A DNA stretch of 64,000 nt from Diplonema papillatum (taxonomy: Eukaryota; Euglenozoa; Diplonemea; Diplonemida; Diplonemidae): contig JAPJBO010000585.1 in NCBI GenBank assembly GCA_030068145.1, positions 80,804-144,803 on the forward strand. The letters are read 5' to 3'. Below the pieces are notes generated by a model. It was given only the letters and a program-made list of their open reading frames with translations. It searched no databases and had not been told where the DNA came from. Shown one piece after another: positions 1 to 10,501 of the stretch; the first letter of the stretch is position 1, and each line of letters begins with the position of its first letter. The position numbers were made by a program, and so were the translations under genes.

Positions 1-922
1 TGGTCGGGGCTCGGCTGCCCTCTTCCTCTTTTGTGCACGGAGATGTCTCCCCTTCGTCGACAAATGAGAAGTTGCCAGCCCAATAGCGCCCACTTTTTGG
101 AGGTTTTCGCGGGCTGAGAACGAACGCCGTCTGCAGCATCTTTGGACTGCCGGCTGTTGAGGTTGAGGACTTGGCATATGGTGAATGGGAAGGTACAGGC
201 GCAAAGCAGCCGCTACCAGGCGACGAGCAGAGCGATACCGCCGTCTGTGGCTGGACAGCAGGTATCGACATTTCAATGACTGGTGCCGTGGTGTTGCTGA
301 GGGCTGAGGGTGCCCACTCTGCCTTCACGACGTTGTCCCAATTGCCGGATAATTGGCCTCCCGGGGGTTGTTGACGGTTGTGTGGGTGATCCTTCGACAC
401 CTCGGTGCGCACAAAATTGCAGCCGGGATCGTACTCCTTGCGTATGCTCGAGAAGTTTTTGTAAGTGGATACGTTGGGGCGTTTCGGGTCGTACAGCGTT
501 CTTGCTCTCGGCGAGTGATGCAATGCTGTGTGGTCAGGCAGCGCAGGGAACGAAGCATCGACGGACACCTGCAACCGCTGCCACAGTTTGAGGTATTTCG
601 CAAAAACGACGGTTTCGCCGTTGTTCGAGGGATGATGCCCGCTTTCGTCGGCCTGCCGTGGGCATTTGGGCGGTGCAGGGACTCGATTTCCTCCGCAGCT
701 TTCTTTGTGCGTGGTGCCATGCAGCGCTGAGCACGCGGCCGGCTTGCACGGTGAGTCGGCCATCGTACGCTCGAAGCTTTCAGCAGAAGCTTCATTGCGC
801 TTCGGCTGGCCGTGGTGTCTCTTCTTCGGCTTTCCTTCGGGCAAGGTTGCATTCTCCCATACGGAGGCCTTCTGCTGCACCAGCCCTACGTCGATAGGTG
901 GCCACAGACGTGAATTCCACAT
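1..922 (-). CDS. Unrecognised protein, C-terminus beyond the window edge (partial)
   Basis: An open minus-strand frame runs from an ATG at 922 to the left edge without a stop, giving at least 307 codons. An in-frame TAG lies about 40 bases upstream of that ATG, so 922 is the first possible start; the next methionine is at 763. The product is hydrophilic. It has a basic N-terminus, a Cys/Pro/His-rich stretch, then a more ordered-looking part with KYLKLWQRLQVSVD and YDPKRPNVSTYKNF, followed by a Ser/Thr/Pro-rich tail. I see no signal peptide or membrane segment and recognise no family. It continues the series of minus-strand genes to its right. The two other minus frames over the same bases are broken or lower in quality. 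I am fairly sure the frame is coding but cannot say what it does. Confidence 0.6.
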   Translation of the reverse strand, partial: MWNSRLWPPIDVGLVQQKASVWENATLPEGKPKKRHHGQPKRNEASAESFERTMADSPCKPAACSALHGTTHKESCGGNRVPAPPKCPRQADESGHHPSNNGETVVFAKYLKLWQRLQVSVDASFPALPDHTALHHSPRARTLYDPKRPNVSTYKNFSSIRKEYDPGCNFVRTEVSKDHPHNRQQPPGGQLSGNWDNVVKAEWAPSALSNTTAPVIEMSIPAVQPQTAVSLCSSPGSGCFAPVPSHSPYAKSSTSTAGSPKMLQTAFVLSPRKPPKSGRYWAGNFSFVDEGETSPCTKEEEGSRAPT

Positions 923-2493
923 CAATAGTGAGCATTCCCGTTTGCAACCCTCCCACCTCACCTACCCCCTGTTCATGAAACAAGCCGAACACTGCCTATC
1001 ACTCTTAAGCACTGAGCAAACTTTGAAAAGAATCGAGTCCAAGAAGTAAAGTGCTGCAGCACTGGCTCAAAATCGGGAAATTCGGTGCAATTCGCACGCA
1101 GAATCACCGCCCATCTTTTTTTCACTGGACGCGTGCCTGTACGCATAGCGAAGAACCCGCTGGACAAATACTCGTATAGAGTTTGAAACTTCGCTGAGCA
1201 CGACGTGTAAAGTCATGAAGGATGCAGCACAAAAGATTGGAGCTTTTCGAAACGATTACATGCGATCCCCTTCTGCTCGGGCATGAGCGAGCGAACCCGT
1301 TAAATGTCGGCTACATGCACATGACGACGAAAAACGGAACCGGGGTTTTGACTCACGGTACAAGTGCATTCCCGAGACATGCTAGAGCATCTTCGACAAC
1401 GCCCCACTTCCTCGCTTTATGCGTATAAGTCGACTTTTGAGTGCGTGGGCCCCCCGGGGAATGGTCTAACTCTCTTGCCCCACTCCGCGCAGAATCACGC
1501 CGCCGTTCTTGTAGTGCAGGGATCATCTTGTGCAGTAGACAATGATGGTCACTTTCAGATATTCGGGAGTGCATCTAGATCGGCCTCTTGTTGGCAATCA
1601 TATAGGCAAGAAAATGTGAAAGCGTGCACATGTCCGTGTTTCTTTCTTTCCGAGGTCGTCGCGGGAAAGCCTTGTGAAGACGGTTGGACATGAGAAGAGG
1701 ATAAGCGACTACACAGCGCTCTCTTCTTCTAGCTTCTAAGGGGGTTAAAACGGAAAGCAGGACGAAGGTGCCACAGCTCTATCTGCTCGCCTGACCTTTC
1801 CCGGTGGATTGAGGCAGAAGATTCACGTGAAGATAGAACAACTACGGGCTCGAGATGAACTCGTTTGCTTCCTTTACTGCAAGCTACTGCTCAATAAGTG
1901 TGTGGATTGAGGCATGTTGCAGCTGGGGTATCGGTTGTGGCTCTTGTGCGAACGCACGTGTGTGCAACTGCGTCTGGTCCTTGTGTGGGCGTGACCGATA
2001 TCGGTTGGTCCTTGTGTGTGCACGTGCTCGGTATTGCTCTCGGGATACCACCTACATACAACGTGTAGAGGATACCACACAGCATGCGTAGATGCATAGC
2101 ACCACGTAGCAGAGGAGTACCTACATACCGCGTATTACTACACGTAGAGAATAGGATGTAGATGCACAGCACGTAGTAGTAGTACACCACATACCATATA
2201 CCTACTACGGTATGGAGAGCACAGCACGTAGATGCATAGCACCATACGGGGGCGGAGACCGGAAATCTTGTATGTAGCGCTGCTCGAGACAAGGAATAAC
2301 ACGACAGCTTCTGTGCCAGCTGTTGAGAGGCGGCCGGTCGGAGCGTTTATAGGTATTCCCAACCTCAGCGGAATCAGGCTATGCCAAAGTCTTCGGGTTG
2401 ACCGGTCAGGCTGTGTGATTTTAGTTGATGGTAAGTTGTGGAGACTGTGAGGCAAAGACTCCCGCTTCACTTACACCAGTCTTTGGATTGTCA
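923..2493. other. Intergenic region with degenerate short repeats
   Basis: No convincing gene is seen. From about 2,075 to 2,250 a loose direct repeat recurs three times, built on GTAGATGCATAGCACC and CACATACC-like blocks about 70 bases apart. Between 1,935 and 2,040 the phrase TCGGTTG..TCCTTGTGTG is repeated twice. These look like decayed tandem duplications. The region should hold the promoter and 5' leader of the gene at 1-922 and the 3' region of the gene at 2,494-3,945, but I cannot place either. Confidence 0.4.
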
Positions 2494-3945
2494 TCACGCT
2501 GCTTTTGAGGCATGAGGCGTGGATTCGGTCACAAAGGTGTGCATCTTAGCGGACCCTTCTCTTTCTTGCTCCACCCAATGGTGTTCCGAAGGCTGGGGCA
2601 AAATCCCGAGCATCAAGACCTGAGCTATGAACGGTGCCGGTGGTGCCTTGCAAGCTAATCTTTTCAACGGGATGAGAGCGCCTAAGCGTACACCATACGC
2701 AGGATACGGGTCAAAACAATGAAGTAGAAGAGTCGCACACCGCTCCTGCAGCGTCGGTGATGCGAAGGTAAGCAGGGAGGCTGCGGCGGCGAAAAAGCCG
2801 AGAGCGCGGGAGAACACCTCCAAGACCATCGGGCTCCCGGCATCGAGCCAGGTGCTCTCCGGGAACAGCTGCGCAGCCTCCGCAAGAAACCTGACCGCGG
2901 AACCTCCGACGATGAGGAACAAGCAGATTTTCAGTTTGTCCCGATGATTGGCCGGCGGCGGCGACGACGCTGTCAGGATCACTGCGGCCGCCGCTGCAAG
3001 CGCTTCTGACAGGGCACCGAACGACGCAAGCGCGAGCTTCGTCGACATCGGCTCGAAAGGATGGCTCGGGATGTGCAAAACCGTGGCGAACGGGAGGAAG
3101 AAGCCTTCGAAGAGGCTGTTGAACGCGAGGAGGAGCCCGCCCGCAGTTACGACCCTCCGCACGACCAGCAATTCGCGGATGCGGAAGGAATAACTACGGT
3201 TCACTGTCGCCGATGCAACCGCGGCAGCGAGAAGCAAGGGGATGAAGATCGCCGTGAGCAGAGCTGTGACCTCCTTGACCTTGTAGAAGGTGAACGTGCG
3301 CTGCCAAGGGCACGCTGCGGGGAGCGATCGCTTGTTGAGCGTGTGCAGCTTGTGCGCGTTCCGCCATATGCCCCTGACTCCGATCCCGGGCATCGCCGGG
3401 GGGTGAACCGGCTGGTCGAACACCGACCGACTGTGGCAGTACAACGCCGACAACTTCGGCAGCACTGGCACCTGCCACACCTCCGCCAGGAGAATGGCTT
3501 CCGCCCCTGTTCGGATGGCGCTGCTCAACGACAAGGCGGCGACGGAAACCCAGCCGAAAAGGACAATCCGGTGCCGGAGGAGAGCCACGACAATGAACAC
3601 CGCAGACGCGCCGGCACCCAAAGCACCCAGCCCGCGCATTCTCGACGCACCGCAGGTACCTGTGCTCTCGCAGCCAACGATTGACAAAGAACCAATGACG
3701 ACGCCTATGGACTCGATGATGACGGCTATGCCGAAATACATGCCGAACCTTGCTGCCGCCTCTTTTCCCGGTTCCTTGCGCATAACGCCGTGCGAGGGGT
3801 GCACGGATGCCGGCCGGTATGCCGAAGTACGCCTGCTTCCACTGCCGCCTGCTGTTCTCATATCCTCGTCGAGCAGCGGTTCTCTGTCCAAGCTCCTCCG
3901 CATTCCGAACTTCGCGAACGGCGCTTCATACTCTCGTTCAATCAT
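2494..3945 (-). CDS. Multi-pass membrane protein, about eight transmembrane helices
   Basis: A 483-codon minus-strand frame starts at an ATG (3,945). The N-terminal 60 residues are polar and charged with no signal peptide. Hydrophobic segments suited to membrane helices lie at about 68-91, 104-123, 127-153, 226-247, 264-290, 303-326, 339-356 and 372-396. A cytosolic-like loop between the third and fourth (about 160-220) carries three cysteines and KVKE just before a helix. Ala-rich helices such as ALSEALAAAAAVILTAS suggest a transporter-like or scaffold membrane protein, but I recognise no family signature. The last 75 residues after DPYPAYG are less regular and could be read-through into an intron. 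It lies downstream of the coiled-coil membrane protein on the same strand. Function unknown. Confidence 0.72.
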   Translation of the reverse strand: MIEREYEAPFAKFGMRRSLDREPLLDEDMRTAGGSGSRRTSAYRPASVHPSHGVMRKEPGKEAAARFGMYFGIAVIIESIGVVIGSLSIVGCESTGTCGASRMRGLGALGAGASAVFIVVALLRHRIVLFGWVSVAALSLSSAIRTGAEAILLAEVWQVPVLPKLSALYCHSRSVFDQPVHPPAMPGIGVRGIWRNAHKLHTLNKRSLPAACPWQRTFTFYKVKEVTALLTAIFIPLLLAAAVASATVNRSYSFRIRELLVVRRVVTAGGLLLAFNSLFEGFFLPFATVLHIPSHPFEPMSTKLALASFGALSEALAAAAAVILTASSPPPANHRDKLKICLFLIVGGSAVRFLAEAAQLFPESTWLDAGSPMVLEVFSRALGFFAAAASLLTFASPTLQERCATLLLHCFDPYPAYGVRLGALIPLKRLACKAPPAPFIAQVLMLGILPQPSEHHWVEQEREGSAKMHTFVTESTPHASKAA

Positions 3946-5435
3946 TCCGCGTTCGCCTCTTCCCCCCGGCCCGACCCCCTCTTTACCGTGAGACCGGTGG
4001 GAGACGAAAAACAGCAGAAAGGGTCTCGTTCCTCATGCCAATCAGAAAATGCTCGAATGACACCAAGGGGTTGGTGTCTAAATCCGAGCAAGAGGACCCA
4101 GGTCGCAGCGGGTGTTCAACGCAACAAGTCAGACACTCCCTCTTCACTATAAGTTCGCTCTATATCTGTTTCTCAACGTTTGCAATGTGTCAAGAATGAA
4201 GAGGCTCAAAGACTCGGATTTCACTTTGTGAAGAAGCAATAAGACAATAGCCGATAGCGTGCATATTGACAATGTGCAAACGTACCGGACAGACGCATAA
4301 TTAGAACAGAAGGGGAAGCTAGGGAGTACATAGGATGTACTTGGCTGCGCACGTCGTATTGCAGAAACAGAGGGAACACGCAGTACCTGTTGTCGCGCGC
4401 CGACGTCAACGGGACGGACGTTCGCAACCATCATTCTCCGGGGAGGGTTCGACCGACAAGAAATCAGGATCGCCTAACTCGTCGTGTTCGGCACACGACG
4501 GGGTTGGACTTGATCGCAACAAGCACGAAGCGGAAACTGCGACCGGTCGTAACGAGGCTCGATGCTGCAATGAAGAAAATGAAGCAAAAAATACCGACCC
4601 GGGGGTATTGTTTGTAAGATGTGCCATTGATTTGCTCTTTGGCAACGCACTCAGACTTCGCTGCAGCAACAGGGGTCTGTGTTTTTCACAAGCAAAATTA
4701 ACCGGATTTCTTTCTTGTTCTCAGAATATGGCAGCGGTAAAGCTTCGGACGTTATCAGAGGCAGAGACACCATCTTCTTCGGAGAACGGAGAAATTGTAA
4801 AAAACGGCTCTGGCGCTTCCTTTGTTTGTGCGCACTTCCCTTAAACCTGTTAAGTTCATCTAACGGGAGTGAGGATAGTACGCTGCCATCGATCTGTTTT
4901 CGTTCTTGAAAAATTGCATTTGTTAGACACAAAAATGGAATGCTCGGCATCGTTCCCGTCTGCGCTTGTTTGACTGGACACCAAGAGTACCCCAGGTACC
5001 CTAGTCTTGTACTCTGGCCCTGGCAATCCAAGCTGTTCTATGATGACTAAGTCTGTGCCAGAGGTTGACCAAGCCGGAAGTCTGATGCGAGATGGATAAT
5101 GCCTCCCGTCACGGAGTCACTTTGCCCACAGCCACCTTCGTGACTGGATAGGAGACGTTTTGCGCGAGGATGTCAACGGATCTACCATGCGCTGGGCCCT
5201 CGAGGGCTCCTGCAGATACGCCGGCGATTCATTTTCTTCTGGCGAGGCGACAGCACATTGTTCTCGTCAGCCGTGGGTAACCTTTGGTAAACGTGCCGGT
5301 TGCATGAGAACAACGCCTCCCACAGCGCTCGCGCGAGAGTTCTTTTCGTTTTGTGTCGCATAGCTTTTTTTTGGTGACACGTGCTGACATGGGCGCACAC
5401 TGCTGCAGGAGTAACCAAAGCCCAGGAAGTGGTGA
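3946..5435. other. Intergenic region, possible upstream exon material
   Basis: No firm gene is seen. On the minus strand a short frame at about 4,385-4,434 begins with an ATG and reads MMVANVRPVDVGARQQ. It ends in CAG/GTACTG, a plausible splice donor, so it could be a first exon of the 2,494-3,945 gene. A plus-strand frame at 4,335-4,844 is open for 169 codons but has no supporting features. Neither is listed as a gene. Confidence 0.3.
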
Positions 5436-6665
5436 CTAGATGGGAACGTTGCTGGAGCGTCTTCCCCTTCTGGAGGGAGGCGACGGGGCAGCACCTTCCA
5501 CCTGCACTTTGAGTGCGAGCGACAGGGATTGATGGTCAGCGGGTTCCTTTGACCGCGGCAGCGAGTTCATGACACGGGCACCGTTCTGCTGCTGCTTCAG
5601 CTCTGCATCCCCGCCAATGAAGGCGGCTACGTCGGGGTGGTTCGGGTTGACTGTGGTCGGGCTGGTGATGATGTGGGGGCCGGGCTTTTGGATGGTGTGC
5701 CCGTTGGGAAGAGGCGAAGCACGCTTCATTTTCTCTTTTTGGTTGGCTTCGTGCGCCTTGCCGCGGCCGAGGCCAACCTGCAGCTGTTCATGCGACGCGT
5801 GTGAAGCTGCCGGTTTATGTGAAGGCGTCGCCGCGGCAGTGGATGCGGCTTGGAGCGTTTGATGGGGCTTGTGTTTGTGCTGTGGAGAGGTGTGGGGCGC
5901 CCGGTTGAAGAGATCAAGCGTGATGTGGGTGTTGTTTGGCTCGTCGTCGCTGTCTGAGCGGGAATCTGCTAGCTGGTCGGACTCGTAAAGGAACCGGTGT
6001 TCGGCGTCAATGCGAGCTAGCTCGGTCTGTTGTAGTTGCTGTTGGAGGTTTTCGAATTGCTCACGGAGGTCCTTCATCCTCGTCGATTCCGCGCTGCGCA
6101 TTTCGTTATAATGCATGACGTCCTCCGGCATTTCCGCAACTGCGAACGAGATCAAGCCGCGCTCGGCACCGGCGCCTTCCCTCCACATTTTCTTCTGTTC
6201 AGCTCGGTCTTTCACTTGATTCTCCTTCCGCCGGTCCTTTGCTTCCGCTTCTTTGTCAGTCACAATCTTTTCCAACTGCCTGATGCGGATCCTTAAATTC
6301 TTCTCCTGCTCCGACGTTGCGTTCACGAGCATCACAGCTACGTCCCTGTCGAACCCGCATTCTACCACCAGGTCGTTCACCTTGTTGTCGAACTCGTTTA
6401 CGATTCTCGTCTGCTCTTCACGCATCTCTTTTGCCAACTCGTCCATCTCCACAAGTTGACTCTCGAGTGCTTTTTCGGTCATGACGCGCTGATGCCGGCT
6501 CAGGCCTTCTTGTGCCAGAAGCCGCCGTTGCATCGCGGACTCGTCCTGCGGCTTCCCCGGGTCAAACTTGCGGGAAAAGGAGTAGATGTACATCAACACA
6601 AATCCGATGGCCAACAACATGAGCACCAGCACGCCTACGATGATGTATGTCGTGAGGCTGGCCAT
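5436..6665 (-). CDS. N-terminally membrane-anchored coiled-coil protein
   Basis: I chose the ATG at 6,665 because its context (GGAAAAGATGGCC) is strong and it puts a hydrophobic segment right at the N-terminus. A start 14 codons upstream (6,707) is possible. The 409-residue product begins MASLTTYIIVGVLVLMLL; residues about 6-28 form one transmembrane helix or signal anchor. A basic stop-transfer (SRKFDPGK) follows, then about 200 residues of highly charged, heptad-like coiled coil (about 40-240, rich in E/K/R/Q with VTEKALESQL and REQFENLQQQ). The C-terminal 160 residues are disordered and rich in S, T, H, P and Q. This layout suits a membrane-tethered adaptor or structural protein. No catalytic motif is seen and the family is not recognised. 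Confidence 0.8.
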   Translation of the reverse strand: MASLTTYIIVGVLVLMLLAIGFVLMYIYSFSRKFDPGKPQDESAMQRRLLAQEGLSRHQRVMTEKALESQLVEMDELAKEMREEQTRIVNEFDNKVNDLVVECGFDRDVAVMLVNATSEQEKNLRIRIRQLEKIVTDKEAEAKDRRKENQVKDRAEQKKMWREGAGAERGLISFAVAEMPEDVMHYNEMRSAESTRMKDLREQFENLQQQLQQTELARIDAEHRFLYESDQLADSRSDSDDEPNNTHITLDLFNRAPHTSPQHKHKPHQTLQAASTAAATPSHKPAASHASHEQLQVGLGRGKAHEANQKEKMKRASPLPNGHTIQKPGPHIITSPTTVNPNHPDVAAFIGGDAELKQQQNGARVMNSLPRSKEPADHQSLSLALKVQVEGAAPSPPSRRGRRSSNVPI

Positions 6666-7258
6666 CTTTTCCGTGCCGCGCCGCCGTGCGACGGTTCCAG
6701 GCGGCACGGATCGCCGGAATAAGGTGGCAGCCCAATGCTTGTTTTCTTTGTGTTCAGCGAGTCTAGTCGGTTGCCTGCGTGCGTTCTTGTTAGCAGAGGC
6801 GGCTTGGATGCGACGATTTCAATTTCATTTTCCTCGCTTTTCGAGCCGAGTGGCACCAGATGCAGAGCAAAGAGCAAAAGTGAAGAAGTGAGACGCGGGA
6901 CGAGCGTGCTCTCCATTGACGAGCCCCTGGCAAGGGGATCGTAGCGAGGCAACAGAGCCGCTGCCTGTATTACCAATACTCGAGGTGGACGCGGATAGAT
7001 CCCTTCGGGACTGCAACACTTCGAGGCTGCGGGTTTGATTGAACCAGAAAAGAATCTATCTCGGCATTATGGGGTTCAATTGAGCCCAACACGTGGTAAG
7101 GATGTCCGCCTCGACAGAACGAGTGCGGGAAAAAAAAGTGGCCATGGTGACGGCCCAACGTGCTTTCCGGCAAAGATGCCAGCGGTCTCCGGGCAGCACC
7201 ACTTTCCAAACCTCAGTTTGGACAGTTCGTTGGGGGAGCGATATCGCACCGGATACTG
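6666..7258. other. Short intergenic spacer
   Basis: I see no gene here. It should contain the 3' end signals of the 7,259-10,501 gene and the promoter of the 5,436-6,665 gene, both on the minus strand. No specific motif can be assigned. Confidence 0.35.
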
Positions 7259-10200
7259 TCAATCGGCTTCAAGTGAATCAGAACTCTGCTCGCCGCTCGA
7301 CTTCGTCTCGGAAACGGCGCTAGCGTCACACTCTTTCTGCAGATCATCAGCTGGAACTTCGTTTGATGGCTGCCGGGCGGAAGCTTCCAACTGCTCGACT
7401 CGCCTTAGGAGAGCCTTTCTTTCATGACGCAACCTCAATATTCTGCCTCGCAAGGCCTCCTCTCTTACTATGCGCGGGAGCGGACGCGGGCAGACAGGCC
7501 CCGACTTTGACTTGGCTGCCTTCGGCTTCGTCTGCTTCGGGATGCCCGGCAGCTGCAAACACGCGCGCGGACTCGCGCGCGGGTTGTGCTTGCTCCGGGG
7601 TTTGAGGCGCCGCCGCGCGAACGGGTTGCGAACGGCTTCTTTTCCGGGTCGGGACGGTTCCGTCTTGTGCGCCGGCAGCAGCGGCGCTGGCCGCTCGGTT
7701 GCGGACGGCAGCGTCGAAGGCGACAGGCCGCGCGGCCTGGAGATGGTGGAGGGTGCCGAGGGGGACGCCTCTCCGCGGGTTCTGCTGGATTGCACCGACC
7801 GTGGCGAGCTTTTGCAGGGCGGAGGCGGCGGCGGCGTCGTCGCCGCTGCGCAAGCGCCGCCGTTCGGCGGAGAAGGCGGAGAAGGCGGAGAAGGCAGCCA
7901 GCGGGCGCCGCGGCCCGGCCGGTGGCGGCGGCGAGGCGCCAGCGGCGGCGGCGGGTCCCACGCGACGGGCGACCGCTGGTGCGCGACGGCCTTCAGCTCC
8001 GGAGGGTGCGCCAGCAGCTTCTTCAGGGCCGCCGCGTCGATCGAGAAGATCTCCGGGTACAGCCGCGCGAACACGTCCCTGGTGGCGGCCTGCCGCTGGT
8101 CCTGCTGAGGCGCCGGGCGACGGGGCGGCAACGGCCTCGGGTTCGGATTGGCGCGCAACGGAGGCTTCGGCGAGAACCGCGGGTCAAACGCGTGTTCCGC
8201 CGTCAACGGGCGAGACGCGGCGGAGATGGTGTAGCTTGAAGGACTCGTTGAAGAAGCCGAGTACGAAGTGCTGGCGGCGCCCGCCGAGCCTGGCGGCAAG
8301 CGTCGGGGGGCGGACGGCGAGTGTTCGGAGCCGGTGGACGCCGTCGAAGCGGTGGTGGTTTCGCGCCCGCGGCTTCCGTCTTCGTCCCTTTTGCGCGCTG
8401 GTGCTTCGCTTTTGCTGCTGTAATCGTCCGACTTCGTCGACTCGGTCGTGCTGCGGTAACTGTCACTCGCACTGCCAGACCGTGTGGCCGGTGCAGTGCG
8501 AGTGCGAGGTGTCCCGGCTGATGCAGGCTTGCCGCCTATAAAAGGGTTGACCTGGGGGGGGGCGACGTGTGACAGGCCGCCGTCGGGTTCATCAGCGGGT
8601 GGTGACGACGAAGATAGCGTCGGCGAAGCTGATTTCTCATCTGTTGCCGAGCTTTCCGACTCATCAGAAGCCGCTGCCGGCTCCGCAGACACGGGCGCCG
8701 GCTCCGGTTCTGCTAGTTCCGCACCATTCGACGACGGAAGCAGCTGTTGGCGATTCCGTATTGAGTACTCATCAGTCCGCGCTGGAGACTGCTGGCCATC
8801 GTTGGAGCTCGGGGCGGCGTCAACCGGCGATGCGCTGTTTTGCCGAGTGTTGGTCGGAGAGTTTGATGCGGTACTTGCTCTGCTCGACGCATCCTCGTGG
8901 CACCCTAGCGCGGGGACGGATCGTTTGCTTGCACTCTCGCTTGAGGGCAATGTCTTGTTGTCAACACCGGCTTCAGATTTTGGAGCCAACTTCTCCTGTG
9001 CAGGGTCGCTACCTTCCTGGGGAAGCTGAGCTGCCTCTTTATCATCTTCTGCTGCGTGGCTTGGAAGAGAAGGCGTGCGCTTTTCATCTGCCGATCCAGG
9101 GGAAACTTGACCCTGTGAAACTGTTTCTGACTCCCCATTGCCATCTTGAATGGCATCGACGTTTGACTGCAAATTTGTGCCGGCGTTCTGCAAAAGTTCG
9201 TCCTCCGCGGTGTGTCGTGACTGAGAAAGCGTGTGCGTGTCATCCGCTGATTCTGTTGTGAGGGGTACTTGACCCTGTGAGTCTGTTTTCGTTTGATCAT
9301 CGCGGTCTCGGATGTCGCCGCCGTTTTGCTGTGAATTTGCATCGACTTTCTGCGAAGTTTCGTCCTCTGCTGTGTGTCGTGACTGAGAAAGCGTGTGCGT
9401 GTCATCCGCTGATTCTGTTGTGAGGGGTACTTGACCCTGTGAATCTGTCTTCGTTTGATCGCGGTCTAGGATTTCGCCGCCGTTTTGCTGAGAACTTGTA
9501 TCGACGTTCTGCGAAGTTTCGTCCTCCGCTGTTTGCCTTGACTGCGAAGGCGTGTGCGTGTCATCCGCTGGTTCGGTTGTGAGGGGTACTTGAACCTGCA
9601 AGTCTGTCTTCGGATCATCTTCGGGGTCTCGCATATCGACAACGTTTTGCTGCGAGCTTGCATCGACAGTCTGCGAGAATTCGTTCTTCGCTGCATGCCC
9701 TGACTGGGAAGGCGTGGGCGTAGCATTTGCTAGTTGACCCTGCAATGCTGGATCCCTGTCATCAGACGCATGTGACATATCGCTAACGACACCGGCATCT
9801 GACTGTGAATTCGCAACGTTCTCTGTGGCACCGACGGCATTCTGCAATGCTACTACTTGTGATGTTGCTTCCGTTTCCGCCGTAGCATTCTCGTCGCCAA
9901 TCCGTGATGCAGCACCCAGCAAGTTGTGCAGCTCGTCGGTTGCTACATCGGCGACGAGGTCATCATCTTTTGAGGGCAGCTCCGTTCCTGCTAGAAGGCC
10001 GTTCTCCTGCTCGACAGCACGCTGTGTAGAGACAGCGGCAGGACTGTCGGCTCGGTCGTCGCTGGCAACAGACGAGGATGCTGGGGTCGTGTGTGGTGAC
10101 GTTTCTCGTGTTTCCGACCCGTGGCCTGATTTTGAAGGCAAAGAAGCCAGGGGGTCTCCATTGGCCTCTACGGTTGTACGTGTCGGTGAAGAAGGTTTAG

Positions 10201-10501
10201 GGGAGCACGGGGTTGTCGGCGCAGGTTGAGATTGGTATTTGCCGACCGGGCTTATCTTTCGCTGGGGTGTTGAAGATGTGGTGTAACTGTCGGAGTCGTC
10301 CGTGGATGGGTCGCCTTCTGGCCCGGTGCTGTAGCTGCTGTCGTTGCTCGTTGTGTCAGTCGATGAGCTTTGCTCTTGACGTTCAACTCCGTCCAGCTGT
10401 GCCACGTCACGCCTGCCTGCTTCCGCCCTCTCAGGCCCTGTGAGCGAAGCGACTTCGCTGTCGCTGCTCTCGTCTTCTTTGCCTTGACTTGACCCCGGCA
10501 T
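7259..10501 (-). CDS. Large disordered Ser/Thr/Pro-rich protein with an internal 53-residue tandem repeat
   Basis: This 1,080-codon frame starts at ATG 10,501; a GTG two codons upstream is not used. Residues 1-250 are acidic and Ser/Thr-rich without structure. Residues about 252-487 are four to five imperfect copies of a 53-54-residue unit containing VPLTTES.DDTHT.SQSR, TAEDETSQ and QTKTDSQGQ. A long Ser/Pro/Ala-rich region follows. A short ordered-looking block near 790-830 contains FARLYPEIFSIDAAALKKLL. A proline-rich, basic stretch includes SPPSPPSPP, encoded by a 9-bp DNA repeat near 7,870-7,895. A basic amphipathic helix at about 1,014-1,043 (EEALRGRILRLRHERKALL) could form a coiled coil. 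No signal peptide or membrane helix is seen. It may be a scaffold or cytoskeletal protein; the family is unknown. Long plus-strand frames over this gene are shadows caused by its GC-rich codons. Confidence 0.8.
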   Translation of the reverse strand: MPGSSQGKEDESSDSEVASLTGPERAEAGRRDVAQLDGVERQEQSSSTDTTSNDSSYSTGPEGDPSTDDSDSYTTSSTPQRKISPVGKYQSQPAPTTPCSPKPSSPTRTTVEANGDPLASLPSKSGHGSETRETSPHTTPASSSVASDDRADSPAAVSTQRAVEQENGLLAGTELPSKDDDLVADVATDELHNLLGAASRIGDENATAETEATSQVVALQNAVGATENVANSQSDAGVVSDMSHASDDRDPALQGQLANATPTPSQSGHAAKNEFSQTVDASSQQNVVDMRDPEDDPKTDLQVQVPLTTEPADDTHTPSQSRQTAEDETSQNVDTSSQQNGGEILDRDQTKTDSQGQVPLTTESADDTHTLSQSRHTAEDETSQKVDANSQQNGGDIRDRDDQTKTDSQGQVPLTTESADDTHTLSQSRHTAEDELLQNAGTNLQSNVDAIQDGNGESETVSQGQVSPGSADEKRTPSLPSHAAEDDKEAAQLPQEGSDPAQEKLAPKSEAGVDNKTLPSSESASKRSVPALGCHEDASSRASTASNSPTNTRQNSASPVDAAPSSNDGQQSPARTDEYSIRNRQQLLPSSNGAELAEPEPAPVSAEPAAASDESESSATDEKSASPTLSSSSPPADEPDGGLSHVAPPQVNPFIGGKPASAGTPRTRTAPATRSGSASDSYRSTTESTKSDDYSSKSEAPARKRDEDGSRGRETTTASTASTGSEHSPSAPRRLPPGSAGAASTSYSASSTSPSSYTISAASRPLTAEHAFDPRFSPKPPLRANPNPRPLPPRRPAPQQDQRQAATRDVFARLYPEIFSIDAAALKKLLAHPPELKAVAHQRSPVAWDPPPPLAPRRRHRPGRGARWLPSPPSPPSPPNGGACAAATTPPPPPPCKSSPRSVQSSRTRGEASPSAPSTISRPRGLSPSTLPSATERPAPLLPAHKTEPSRPGKEAVRNPFARRRLKPRSKHNPRASPRACLQLPGIPKQTKPKAAKSKSGPVCPRPLPRIVREEALRGRILRLRHERKALLRRVEQLEASARQPSNEVPADDLQKECDASAVSETKSSGEQSSDSLEAD
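9041..9748 (-). repeat. In-frame coding tandem repeat, about 160 bp unit, four to five copies
   Basis: Within the large disordered protein gene, units of about 159-162 bases (53-54 codons) repeat head to tail. The central two or three units are nearly identical and the outer units are degenerate, the usual pattern for unequal crossing-over. All length changes are multiples of three, so the frame is kept. Confidence 0.8.

Noticed and set aside
4335-4844. 169-codon plus-strand frame
   Set aside because: No start context, no domain and opposite to all neighbouring genes; the minus strand may hold exon material instead.
7470-8541. Plus-strand frames of 212-280 codons
   Set aside because: Shadows of the GC-rich disordered protein gene on the minus strand; Arg/Ala/Gly-rich composition typical of antisense frames.
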